From contig LCAH01000008.1 in the NCBI GenBank assembly GCA_000996355.1, forward strand, positions 1-32,895: DNA of 32,895 bases, written 5' to 3'. Position numbers and translations under genes: made by a program. Position 1 is the stretch's first letter. Every line of letters begins with the position of its first letter. The stretch is from Candidatus Uhrbacteria bacterium GW2011_GWC2_41_11. GTDB lineage: Bacteria; Patescibacteriota; Patescibacteriia; UBA9934; GWF2-40-263. Below, in pieces: positions 17,301 through 24,203 of this stretch. The notes under the pieces were generated by a model that was not told the DNA's origin, made no database searches, and saw nothing but the letters and a program-made list of their open reading frames with translations.

Positions 17301-18391
17301 AAGGTACGAACTCTATTACCGGATTACTTGCTCGACAGTTTCATGGAGATGCAAGTCTTGGGGTTCCTGCAGATCAAGCTAATCGTTTAGCTCAGGAAAT
17401 GGCCGCGAAGGCGGGATTCCTAGACACAGACGGAGGAGAAACCTGGCTTACATCAGCTGCACGCGAACATCTTTCTGTGGTGCCGGTTCAGGAAGCTGGA
17501 GAATGGCATATTGCCTTTGTGGATGAACATGGCGTACGTCTTTCAGAAGAAGCTCTGAAAACACAAGGGTTGACTATGGATATGACTGCTGAAGAGCTTT
17601 TAGTTCGCCGAGGTGGAATGACAAAAGAACTCTCAAGTTCTGCTACACCACACGCGCCAGAACCAGTGCATTCAGAATCTGGAGAACTTGCATCTACAGA
17701 TATGGGACGTCCAGAAATTCTGAAACCAGAGTTTGTGTATGATGCAGAAGGAAAAATTACGGATTTGCGTTATACGTATGGACTTCCGGAAAATGCAGAA
17801 GCGAAACAGGAAGTCTTACAAAAGATTTTTTTCCTTGCCCATCCGGAAGCATCTGTCATACCAGAAGGATATGAGCCATCTGCGTCTGAACTGGATTTGT
17901 ATGCACACCATCGTGTCTTAGAAAATGCGATTCCTAATTCTGCAGAACAGACCTATCTTCGTGAATTGATCGATCAAGATACAAGTCATATCGAAGCGTC
18001 TTTTGTAGAAATTTCAAATTTGGGGACAGCCAGATTTGAGTATAATGATTCCGGAGACGTTGTGAGGCTTGTTTCAGATATGAGACTGACCGGTCAAGAG
18101 GCAACAGATGCGAGACAGTTTATGCTAAAAGGAGATTGGAGGCTGTCTTTAAAGGAAGGAGTGGATGTAAGTATGTCTCAAGACGTTCTTTCAGATAATG
18201 CGCGTAATTTGTTTATCGGGGAACGCGTGTTTCAAAATTTAGAATCGCGCGGATTGGAAGATTCTCCGGAAGCGAAATTTCTCTTGAAACAAATGCGCCA
18301 TGTAGTAGATACAATTGAAAAAACACGTGGAGACGTGTTTGATCATGAGAATGGGTTGTATAAACTTTTGTTTCCTCCAAAAGAAAACTAA
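14348..18391 (+). CDS. Giant 1347-residue protein with a fourfold Trp-containing helical repeat
   Basis: I do not recognise this protein. Four copies of a ~62-68 residue repeat lie at about 45-112, 171-232, 349-412 and 429-492. The shared pattern is L-x(5)-W-x-x-K-D-G-x-F/I-R, then a Tyr/Phe, V/L-Y-x-x-L-R-x-A/V-L-D, and A-Y-x-x-F-x-x-W. Linkers between copies are charged and contain a recurring LPVEK motif (residues 164-168, 252-256, 260-264, 270-274). The middle (about 575-890) is helical, with weakly hydrophobic Gly/Ala stretches (GSGLLGLAATFGG, TVAPLRLAAYGGVSLL, VSRFVMLGSLAIP) that may associate with membrane. An acidic Gly/Ser stretch (about 905-965) follows, then a mixed C-terminal region (about 975-1347) of several small domains. 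There is no signal peptide. It is the last gene of the operon, with a terminator after it. A large scaffold or envelope-associated machine is a guess from architecture. Confidence 0.85.
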   Translation: MSRQEGSKKLPSFEELASIARRTGQDKTANRLEKVKEFANEKEEKVSSLRMQLDAWRLKDGAFRDQTAYINVYEQLRKVLDKKQPERTEVARVYADFSNWVSTHGGEKEWRQNIKEVKEKFAALKEQDSKQEKVEKERVEKEAEELGELASKRFLELTEGEEDLLPVEKDDLIGRLKKAMYEWSLKDQMFRGVGGYQDVYQKLAAAVDAGEVDKAKEAFAAFQEWISAQKDILKHLDRSDKFLPGEKTEDLLPVEKDDQLPVEKALDKGLPVEKKQVDKESWPAPFRELDDLRTKSARSGLSDEEKVRLTALEQEVARISVPVVMEEELNRQEKFASDIIDQSSVEKDFVVDVRKKLNDWDSKDGSIRDIPEYAQLYRRLRRALDAKRPLRGEVGEAYRNFIDWIFKNGMGDKWTGTEEENNETETAEFVLQLNEAMNAWQQLKDGHFRERPGFKEVYEVLRKALDRKNVVLAEITAAYNAFLNWLDAQKDGSRENWEEVRKQTEELLARMRQEPGETKTETFAPASETEKLESLPKEKETSGVETPSEKTGWGRFLDRFIRKHVKGEYLEEEQTDKLTAARVAKGIGSGLLGLAATFGGVKSFADVPRWWLQKRYTGQEIEKLKGIFEKNVEPSPHVEMPPSPVELRKQTLLDAVEKSPYFNEEKRAGFRKQLDRIFENFTQEKEKTDDTQLNEAVFKLIDETIEARVKGTVALKETLNTLFWTVAPLRLAAYGGVSLLERWQKVSKEIERGERTESKAKEFVVNGFVETWNKLRFKGEGKFGRKAMNAGQAALTVSRFVMLGSLAIPEGLELLDSDSVGEAANKAKEHLSQFIDSALNAWDEKSIPEILSDDMAERYTHLIGAFHTATEAVSHPMDTASGLLGKAKHAVKRVFGNETKVPADIGRGIGELEGEEGELPTPISEGDEGLEGDSSTEIGKDSGSGHTELGGSDIAPAHSWDSSLHGYSGEKMQELYDRGLVHAGEGTNSITGLLARQFHGDASLGVPADQANRLAQEMAAKAGFLDTDGGETWLTSAAREHLSVVPVQEAGEWHIAFVDEHGVRLSEEALKTQGLTMDMTAEELLVRRGGMTKELSSSATPHAPEPVHSESGELASTDMGRPEILKPEFVYDAEGKITDLRYTYGLPENAEAKQEVLQKIFFLAHPEASVIPEGYEPSASELDLYAHHRVLENAIPNSAEQTYLRELIDQDTSHIEASFVEISNLGTARFEYNDSGDVVRLVSDMRLTGQEATDARQFMLKGDWRLSLKEGVDVSMSQDVLSDNARNLFIGERVFQNLESRGLEDSPEAKFLLKQMRHVVDTIEKTRGDVFDHENGLYKLLFPPKEN
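14480..15823 (+). repeat. Fourfold protein-level repeat within the giant gene
   Basis: Encoded copies lie at about 14480-14683, 14858-15043, 15392-15583 and 15632-15823. They are diverged at DNA level but keep the W...KDG.FR...VY..LR.ALD...AY..F..W frame, which points to old internal duplication. Copies 1, 3 and 4 are closer to each other than copy 2. Confidence 0.75.
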
Positions 18392-18411
18392 TTTTGATGG
18401 TTCGTACAAGA

Positions 18412-18437
18412 AAACAGCTGTTTTATGCAGCTGTTTT
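18412..18437 (+). terminator. Terminator of the giant-protein operon
   Basis: AAACAGCTG, loop TTTTATG, CAGCTGTTTTT. Confidence 0.8.
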
Positions 18438-18439
18438 TC

Positions 18440-18476
18440 TTAAAACAAAATCCCGAACGAATTTTCATCGTTCGGG
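18440..18476 (-). terminator. Terminator of the inositol-monophosphatase-family gene
   Basis: TCCCGAACGA, 7-base loop, TCGTTCGGGA (18451-18476), with a TTTTGTTTT run on the minus strand. It lies back to back with the plus-strand terminator. Confidence 0.75.
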
Positions 18477-18485
18477 AAAAGGTGG

Positions 18486-19358
18486 TTAGAGACGGGAATT
18501 GTGGAATCGTGCTTCCCATGTGCGCAGTTCCGGCAAGCGACTTTGATGAATCATAAGAACATATTTCGGTCCCCATTCGATTTTTTTGGAAATGGGTGGT
18601 TCGTATGGTTCGAATTGCTTCGTTTCCATGTTTACCCGGAGGAAAACAAACCCCATCTTTTGCGAGATGCCAATCACAGGTGTGATGTCCCACGGAGGTG
18701 CCGGGTGTATGGAGATGAGAGCTGCTCCTATCTCTCCTTTCCAAAGTCTGGCTATTCCGATTCCAAGGCTTCCTTCCGTGGTCCGCACCTTTTTGAACAA
18801 ACCTCCACAATCTGTTTTGTGCGCGAAGGCCTGTACAAATGGCGGATAATTTCTCGGATCATCGTTCAGAATCACAGCCTGTTCGCTGAGAGGTCGCAAG
18901 GTGTCGATGGAGAGAATCTCACGATTGGTTAATGAATAGATGCGAACAACATCCGAATTCATTGCCGATTCGTATCCATAAATTTCGCCTGTTTTTACAT
19001 CGCCCACATACGCGGCAATGATTTTTCCGTCGTGCACGAGGGCAATCATGGTTCCAATGCCATGAGATTGCCGACGAACCAGGGCTTTGGTGCCATCAAT
19101 TGGATCAACGGTTACATAAACATCAGTTCCTCCCATTTGGCACGGAACCATCAATTCTTGTTCTTCGGCCACGACACCGAATTCAGGAAAATATTTGAAA
19201 AGCATTCGGATATAAGTTTCCTGAGCGGCTTTGTCGATTTCCGTGACCACATCATCCATCTGACCGCCATAACCTCTTTTTTGTGTGATTTCAAACGGTT
19301 GAGACAATCGTCCATTGGCTAAATGAATAACGTCACGCACGATGTGTTCGAGATCCAT
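18486..19358 (-). CDS. Inositol monophosphatase family phosphatase
   Basis: 290 residues from the ATG at 19356-19358, chosen because AGGAG sits six bases before it; the longer frame (to 19439) would run through the promoter. Metal-site motifs of the family are present: GVVAEEQ with Glu65/Glu66, DPIDGT at 85-90, and the C-terminal PPWDITPV with Trp223-Asp224. The family is a Mg-dependent sugar- or nucleotide-phosphate phosphatase (inositol-1-phosphate, fructose-1,6-bisphosphate, PAP). The substrate here cannot be read from sequence. Unusually, the family's common WDxAAG motif reads WDITPV, so the Ala-Ala-Gly part is lost, which may alter substrate choice. It is a single-gene unit. Confidence 0.88.
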   Translation of the reverse strand: MDLEHIVRDVIHLANGRLSQPFEITQKRGYGGQMDDVVTEIDKAAQETYIRMLFKYFPEFGVVAEEQELMVPCQMGGTDVYVTVDPIDGTKALVRRQSHGIGTMIALVHDGKIIAAYVGDVKTGEIYGYESAMNSDVVRIYSLTNREILSIDTLRPLSEQAVILNDDPRNYPPFVQAFAHKTDCGGLFKKVRTTEGSLGIGIARLWKGEIGAALISIHPAPPWDITPVIGISQKMGFVFLRVNMETKQFEPYEPPISKKIEWGPKYVLMIHQSRLPELRTWEARFHNSRL

Positions 19359-19383
19359 TTTTTCTCCTGATCTAGGTTTAATA

Positions 19384-19412
19384 ATTCCTTGTCTTAAGAT
19401 AAGACAAGGAAT
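19384..19412. repeat. Perfect 13-bp inverted repeat at the start of the IMPase transcript
   Basis: ATTCCTTGTCTTA, AGA, TAAGACAAGGAAT. It begins in the -10 box and covers the predicted start and 5' leader, so it could be an operator or a stabilising 5' hairpin. It has no T run on the plus strand. Confidence 0.6.
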
Positions 19413-19439
19413 TTGATCAAAAAAAGAAAAAAATGTCAA
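19411..19439 (-). promoter_or_regulatory. Promoter of the inositol-monophosphatase-family gene
   Basis: Minus strand: TTGACA (19434-19439), a 17-base spacer ending in TGA, and TCAAAT (19411-19416). Confidence 0.6.
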
Positions 19440-19472
19440 TTTTTGTTTGTTCTGGTATTTCCGTAAATGAAT

Positions 19473-19481
19473 TGTTAAAAT
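19473..19481 (+). promoter_or_regulatory. Extended -10 element before the leucyl aminopeptidase gene
   Basis: TGT-TAAAAT lies 28 bases before the ATG, with no clear -35. Confidence 0.4.
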
Positions 19482-19508
19482 AATGTAGGTCTTTAGGGCT
19501 TAAACTTT

Positions 19509-21011
19509 ATGAAACTCCAAATCCAAAAAAGAAATAGACAAATCACAAACGCAGACGTATTTATTGCTTCTTGTTTTGAAGACGAAATATTTTCTCATGA
19601 GACAACATATTTGAATGAGATGACGGGTGGTTTGTTAGCAAAACTTGTAAAGAAAGAAAATTTTACAGGGAAAGCAGATCAAACCGTGAGTCTTTTTTTT
19701 CAAAAGTCTCTCAAACAACACGTTCGCATTCTCTTGGTTGGTCTTGGAAAACAAGAAGAAGTGCAGGAAGAATCTGTGCGCCAAGTTGCAGCGACCGCTG
19801 TTCAAATGGTGCGAAGCTGGCAAGGGAAACATGTTGTTTCAGATTTTTTTGGCATGAGAAGTAAAAAATTTACTCTTGATGCTTGTGCAAAAGCAATGGC
19901 AGAAGGTCTGTGGCTCGGAACATATGATTTTGCTAAGTACAAATCGTCTTTAAAAGAAAAAAAATTCTTTCCTGAAACCTGGACATTCATGACTGAACAT
20001 AAGACAGATATAAAATTGGCATCCAAAGGATTATCTCTTGGGGAAATGTATGCGGATGCAACCATATTTGCACGCAATCTGGTCAATGAACCTGCACAGC
20101 ATATGCGTCCGGCAGATTTGGTTGCTGTGACAAAAGCGATCGTTGCCGCAAGTAGTAAAACAATCAGCATGCGTGTTTTTAATCGAGCTCAATTAGAGAA
20201 AAAAGGAGCGGGTGGTATTTTGGGTGTTGCGCGCGGTTCGGACCATGAACCATTTCTCGTTCATCTTGTTTATAAGCCTCTTCATGCAAAAAAACGAATG
20301 GTGTTGGTAGGAAAGGCAGTCACCTTTGATTCAGGCGGTATTTCTCTTAAACCATCTGATGCCATGACGACCATGAAAATTGATATGGCCGGAGCTGCAG
20401 CTGTTCTTGGGGTATTTTCTGTTCTTCCAGATTTAGAATTAAATGTCGAGATCCACGGTATTTTTGCTGCATGTGAAAATATGCCTTCGGGAAAAGCGAT
20501 TGTTCCAGGAGATATCGTCCGCATCATGAATGGAAAAACCGTTGAGGTTTTGAATACAGATGCTGAAGGTCGTGTGACGCTTGCAGATGCACTGACCTAT
20601 GCATTACAACAAAAACCGGATGTCATGATTGATTTGGCAACACTAACGGGTGCATGTGTGGTGGCTCTTGGGGAAGAAGTGGCTGGAATGATGTCGAATG
20701 ATCGAACATTGTGCGATGAATTGAAGAAAGCTGCAGATCGTGCAGGCGAACGTGTTTGGGAACTTCCACTTGAACCGGGATACAAAAAATTATTGCATTC
20801 GGAAGTTGCAGATTTGAAAAATATTGCCGGACGTTACGGAGGGGCTGTGACTGCAGGACTTTTTCTTCAAGAATTCGTAGAGGAAGTTCCATGGGCACAT
20901 CTGGATATTGCCGGTCCGGCGTTTGCAGAAAAACCATTGAATTCCTATACAAAATATGGTGCAAGCGGATTTGGCACGCGCACGATTCTTGAATATATTC
21001 GATCGATGTAA
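19509..21011 (+). CDS. pepA: Leucyl aminopeptidase (M17 family)
   Basis: 500 residues, the usual length. The N-terminal macro-like domain (1-170) is poorly conserved, as expected. The catalytic domain has VGKAVTFDSGGISLKP (267-282, with metal or active-site Lys269 and Asp274), KIDMAGAAAV (290-299) and the signature NTDAEGRVTLADAL (349-362, with Asp351 and Glu353), all intact. The enzyme is a hexameric, two-metal cytoplasmic exopeptidase that releases N-terminal residues in peptide turnover; in some bacteria PepA also binds DNA, which cannot be inferred here. It is a single-gene unit with a terminator after it. In a CPR cell with few biosynthetic genes it probably serves amino-acid recovery from peptides. 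Confidence 0.95.
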   Translation: MKLQIQKRNRQITNADVFIASCFEDEIFSHETTYLNEMTGGLLAKLVKKENFTGKADQTVSLFFQKSLKQHVRILLVGLGKQEEVQEESVRQVAATAVQMVRSWQGKHVVSDFFGMRSKKFTLDACAKAMAEGLWLGTYDFAKYKSSLKEKKFFPETWTFMTEHKTDIKLASKGLSLGEMYADATIFARNLVNEPAQHMRPADLVAVTKAIVAASSKTISMRVFNRAQLEKKGAGGILGVARGSDHEPFLVHLVYKPLHAKKRMVLVGKAVTFDSGGISLKPSDAMTTMKIDMAGAAAVLGVFSVLPDLELNVEIHGIFAACENMPSGKAIVPGDIVRIMNGKTVEVLNTDAEGRVTLADALTYALQQKPDVMIDLATLTGACVVALGEEVAGMMSNDRTLCDELKKAADRAGERVWELPLEPGYKKLLHSEVADLKNIAGRYGGAVTAGLFLQEFVEEVPWAHLDIAGPAFAEKPLNSYTKYGASGFGTRTILEYIRSM

Positions 21012-21043
21012 ATTCTGGTCATCTTTCCTTTTTACTTGAAAAT

Positions 21044-21076
21044 AAAAATCACCTCGTATCAAAGAGGTGATTTTTA
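21044..21076. terminator. Bidirectional terminator between pepA and the peroxiredoxin gene
   Basis: AAAAATCACCTC, 8-base loop, GAGGTGATTTTT. Confidence 0.85.
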
Positions 21077-21098
21077 TCAATAAATTTTACAATTCATT

Positions 21099-21644
21099 TT
21101 ATGACTTTCCCAATGTTTTTTCTCCAGGCTTCCATTCAACAGGGCAGAGTTCTCCGGTTTGAAGAGCGCTTAGGACACGGAGTAATTCACTAACAGAACG
21201 TCCGACTCCCATGTCATGGTAAATCGCAAGGCGCAGAATTCCATCTGGATCAATGATAAAGGTTCCTCGCAGAGTAACGCCCTGTTCTGCAAGAAGAACT
21301 CCATAGTCACGCGATGTAGAATGATTCATGTCTGAGAGAAGAGGAAAACGAAGTTCTCCCAAATCCTTTAACCATGCTTTGTGCGAATGGACAGAGTCTG
21401 TTGAACACCCAAACACAACGGCATTGAGTTTTTCAAATTCATCGTATCGTTTTGAAAATCCAGTGATTTCCGTCGGACAGATAAAGGTAAAATCAAGAGG
21501 ATAGAAAAAAAGAACAACCCATTTGCCTTTATATTCAGAAAGACGGTATTGGATAAAGTCTCCTTTTTCGTTCACTCCTTCTATTTCAAAAAGCGGAGCT
21601 GGACGTCCGACTTGGGCCATTTGAGGAGCGCGATCTTCAATCAT
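21099..21644 (-). CDS. 2-Cys peroxiredoxin (AhpC/Prx1 type)
   Basis: 181 residues. The peroxidatic Cys56 is in DFTFICPTE and the resolving Cys167 in GELCPVEW, so this is a typical 2-Cys Prx1/AhpC enzyme that reduces peroxides and is recycled by thioredoxin or AhpF. The GGLG motif of overoxidation-sensitive enzymes is not seen (DLGELRFPLLSD occupies the region), and the chain stops soon after WKPGEKT with no YF tail, so it should be the robust type. Start: ATG at 21642-21644, about 27 bases after a strong promoter; an in-frame ATG at 21620 is a possible alternative. No reductase gene is nearby. Confidence 0.93.
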   Translation of the reverse strand: MIEDRAPQMAQVGRPAPLFEIEGVNEKGDFIQYRLSEYKGKWVVLFFYPLDFTFICPTEITGFSKRYDEFEKLNAVVFGCSTDSVHSHKAWLKDLGELRFPLLSDMNHSTSRDYGVLLAEQGVTLRGTFIIDPDGILRLAIYHDMGVGRSVSELLRVLSALQTGELCPVEWKPGEKTLGKS

Positions 21645-21677
21645 AGAGAAGAAGTTAATATATTACATTACCTTATT

Positions 21678-21706
21678 ATTTTAGCTTTTTTTTTCTGTGA
21701 AGTCAA
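21678..21706 (-). promoter_or_regulatory. Promoter of the peroxiredoxin gene
   Basis: Minus strand: TTGACT (21701-21706), a 17-base spacer and TAAAAT (21678-21683). No palindrome for OxyR/PerR is obvious. Confidence 0.65.
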
Positions 21707-21745
21707 AGAAAATATATTGAAATTTACCGGCATATTTTCTAAAAA

Positions 21746-21774
21746 TTGACCTTATTTTTCCATTCCTCTATACT
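21746..21774 (+). promoter_or_regulatory. Promoter of the ATP synthase operon
   Basis: TTGACC (21746-21751), a 17-base spacer and TATACT (21769-21774) put the start near 21781, about 18 bases before the GTG of atpZ. Confidence 0.7.
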
Positions 21775-21798
21775 ATTGGCTGCTTTTCTTTTTTTCTT

Positions 21799-22083
21799 GT
21801 GGAAAACCAAGACCCTTCACATACTCCCGCACATCAAAATAATGATGCAAAATATTATCGTCTTGCTTTCAGAATTTTGGTTGATTTTGGGGCAACACTT
21901 GCGATCCCTGCTCTTGTATCCGCATTTCTTGGGATATGGCTTGACCGTCATCTTGGAACAAAACCATGGATATTGATTGTGTGTCTGTTTATCGGATTTA
22001 CATTAACTTGGATGATGATCTTGAGAAAAGCTCGTTTATACGCAAAAGATTTTGAACGTATTGGAAAAGAACGTGTTGTATGA
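21799..22083 (+). CDS. atpZ: AtpZ/AtpI-like ATP synthase accessory membrane protein
   Basis: 94 residues from a GTG at 21799. A polar N-terminus (to about 25) is followed by two membrane helices (about 28-48 and 57-75) joined by FLGIWLDRHLGTKPW, the Gly-x-x-Leu-Asp-x-x-x-Gly-Thr-x-Pro-Trp pattern of the AtpZ/AtpI group. Such proteins head many atp operons, help c-ring assembly and may move Mg/Ca. Its TGA overlaps the atpB start (ATGA). The protein is shorter than AtpI and closer to AtpZ. Confidence 0.8.
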   Translation: MENQDPSHTPAHQNNDAKYYRLAFRILVDFGATLAIPALVSAFLGIWLDRHLGTKPWILIVCLFIGFTLTWMMILRKARLYAKDFERIGKERVV

Positions 22084-22892
22084 TGATCTCTGTTGGAGCC
22101 GAGCCTATATTTTTTCTCGGTACATTTCCGGTTACAAATTCCATGTTAACAGCCTGGATTGTTGTCGCGTTATTTTTTATTTGTGGATGGTTCATACGTA
22201 AACAAGCCTCGCTTGCCCCAAAAGGAATGATGAATTTTGTTGATTGGGTGATTGAATTTTTATTAACAGAAGCAGAAAAAGTGACAGGCGATCGTGAACG
22301 TACACGAAAATTTTTTCCTCTTTGTGCGACGCTTTTTTTCTTTATCTTAATTTCAAACTGGATGGGGTTGTTGCCTGGTGTTGGTTCTATTGGTATTCAT
22401 GAAACACATGCAGGAGAAAGTGTGTTGATTCCGTTATTCCGTCCAGCGACAAGTGATTTGAATTTTACGCTTGCTATTGCGATATTTTCGATTCTTGCCA
22501 CACATATTTTTGGTATTTTTACATTCGGATTTCTGACACATGCGAGTAAATTTTTTAATGTGCGCGGAATTATTCGAGCCATTCGACGCGGACCCATGGA
22601 TGTTGTCGTGGCTATTGTTGAATTTTTTGTTGGTCTTTTGGAAATTGTGAGTGAAGGAGCAAAAGCTGTTTCTCTTGCCCTGCGTCTTTTTGGAAATGTT
22701 TTTGCTGGAGAAGTCCTCCTGACTGTCATGTACAGTCTTGTTTCCTTTTTTATTCCTCTTCCATTTCTTTTTCTCGAACTTCTTGTTGGTCTGATTCAAG
22801 CAACTGTTTTTTCTATGCTGGTTCTTGTCTTTCTTAAATCCATGACAGACAATCTCCATGGAGAAGAGGAAAGCGAGCACACGACTCATTGA
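22080..22892 (+). CDS. atpB: ATP synthase subunit a
   Basis: 270 residues with five to six membrane helices. The conserved motif SLALRLFGNVFAGE contains the essential arginine of the proton half-channels, and the C-terminal helix pair (LLVGLIQATVFSMLVLVFL) holds the conserved Gln of GLIQATVF. This is the Fo stator channel subunit facing the c-ring. It overlaps atpZ by 4 bases. After its stop a 7-bp hairpin (ATGGAAA/TTTCCAT at 22904-22925) precedes atpE. Confidence 0.95.
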   Translation: MMISVGAEPIFFLGTFPVTNSMLTAWIVVALFFICGWFIRKQASLAPKGMMNFVDWVIEFLLTEAEKVTGDRERTRKFFPLCATLFFFILISNWMGLLPGVGSIGIHETHAGESVLIPLFRPATSDLNFTLAIAIFSILATHIFGIFTFGFLTHASKFFNVRGIIRAIRRGPMDVVVAIVEFFVGLLEIVSEGAKAVSLALRLFGNVFAGEVLLTVMYSLVSFFIPLPFLFLELLVGLIQATVFSMLVLVFLKSMTDNLHGEEESEHTTH

Positions 22893-22903
22893 GAAGTGAA
22901 ATG

Positions 22904-22925
22904 ATGGAAAGAATATTTTTTCCAT
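22904..22925 (+). promoter_or_regulatory. Intercistronic hairpin between atpB and atpE
   Basis: ATGGAAA (22904-22910), an 8-base loop and TTTCCAT (22919-22925). The AU-rich stretch after it runs up to the atpE ATG. It may help processing or translation of atpE. Confidence 0.45.
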
Positions 22926-22954
22926 GATTCCACTCCTTAATAGTTAATTTTTAA

Positions 22955-23188
<234 letters not shown>

Positions 23189-23193
23189 TCTGC

Positions 23194-23229
23194 GGACGTC
23201 CAGGTGAACGTGGTGTTCGCCTGTGGTCC
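23194..23229 (+). promoter_or_regulatory. Intercistronic hairpin between atpE and atpF
   Basis: Outer stem GGAC/GTCC (23194-23197 and 23226-23229) encloses inner stem CAGGTGAAC/GTTCGCCTG (23201-23209 and 23215-23223) with loop GTGGT. There is no T run, so it is more likely a processing or decay barrier that favours atpE mRNA than a terminator. Confidence 0.6.
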
Positions 23230-23255
23230 TTGGATTAACCGTATCATTATTTTTT

Positions 23256-23807
23256 ATGTCCGTTGAAGCAGGAACCACTCAAGAAGCCTCAATAGAAGCC
23301 AAAGAGACCGGAGGAATTGCTGCCCTTGGGATTAATGGGGGCATGTTTTTCGCTCAGCTTCTCAATTTTATTGTTGTCCTTCTTATTTTTTGGAAATGGG
23401 TCTATCGCCCTATTGTAACAATGCTTGATCGTCGAACAGAAACCATTGAAAAAAGTTTGAAGCAGGCAAAAGAAATTGACGAACGTCTATTGAAATTGGA
23501 TACAGAACGCACAACGGTTCTTGCACAAGCACAACAGGAAGCCGTTGAACTGTTAAGTCGCACACATGCGGAAGCGGAATCTCAACACCAGGCAACCATG
23601 GCAAAAGCAAAAGAAGAAGTTCGCCGTTTGATTACAGAAGGAAAGGCACAGCTCATCAAAGAAAAAGAATTCATGATCAAAGAAACACGCGATGAAATTG
23701 CTGCCCTTGCCATCGAAGTTGCAAAAAAAGTGGTGCAGGAAAATATCGATAAAACCCGTTCGCAGGTTTTGGCAAAAGAAACCATTGAAACCATGTTGGA
23801 TGTATGA
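23256..23807 (+). CDS. atpF: ATP synthase subunit b
   Basis: 183 residues from the ATG at 23256. A GTG at 23223 is in frame but sits within the intercistronic hairpin, so it is less likely. One membrane helix (FAQLLNFIVVLLIFWKWVY, about 29-47) with PIVTMLDRRTETIEKSL after it is the classical b-subunit entry, followed by a long charged coiled coil (to about 150) and a terminal segment that binds delta. It is the peripheral stalk, and its TGA overlaps the atpH ATG. Only one b-type gene is present, so a homodimer is expected. Confidence 0.92.
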   Translation: MSVEAGTTQEASIEAKETGGIAALGINGGMFFAQLLNFIVVLLIFWKWVYRPIVTMLDRRTETIEKSLKQAKEIDERLLKLDTERTTVLAQAQQEAVELLSRTHAEAESQHQATMAKAKEEVRRLITEGKAQLIKEKEFMIKETRDEIAALAIEVAKKVVQENIDKTRSQVLAKETIETMLDV

Positions 23808-24196
23808 GGCAGTATGAAATTCAACAATGGGCTCGTGTGCTTGTTGACATGGCTGAAACAGTGCCAGATGAACGGCTTGATGAGGCTGTGAGTGTATTTG
23901 TTTCTTTCCTTGCAGAAAAAGGAGGATTGCGTTATTGGCGTGAAATTTTGCGTGCGATGGATCATGTATGGAGTCATCAATATGGAGCTGCACATGTGAC
24001 GGTCACATCCGCACATCCACTTTCTGCAAAACTTCGAACGACACTCGAACAAACATGGCCTGGAGCGGATATTCAAGAAAAGGTTGATTCAGAAATGATT
24101 GGAGGAGCAGTGTTGCGAGTTGATGATCGAATATTTGATGGTTCTGTTCTCGGTCGTCTTCAACAAATGAAAAAACATCTTGGGGTATTGAGTTAA
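23804..24196 (+). CDS. atpH: ATP synthase subunit delta (short form)
   Basis: 130 residues, well below the usual ~175-180. The C-terminal part is recognisable by [19 protein letters not shown], and [20 protein letters not shown] followed by [13 protein letters not shown] matches the conserved end of the family. The N-terminal six-helix bundle that binds F1-alpha is shortened to about 70 residues. Position between atpF and atpA confirms the identity. It starts with an ATGA overlap to atpF. Confidence 0.88.
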   Translation: MRQYEIQQWARVLVDMAETVPDERLDEAVSVFVSFLAEKGGLRYWREILRAMDHVWSHQYGAAHVTVTSAHPLSAKLRTTLEQTWPGADIQEKVDSEMIGGAVLRVDDRIFDGSVLGRLQQMKKHLGVLS

Positions 24197-24203
24197 AATA
24201 TAT

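Noticed and set aside
18388-18810. 140-codon minus-strand frame
   Set aside because: It shadows the inositol-monophosphatase-family gene and includes its terminator.
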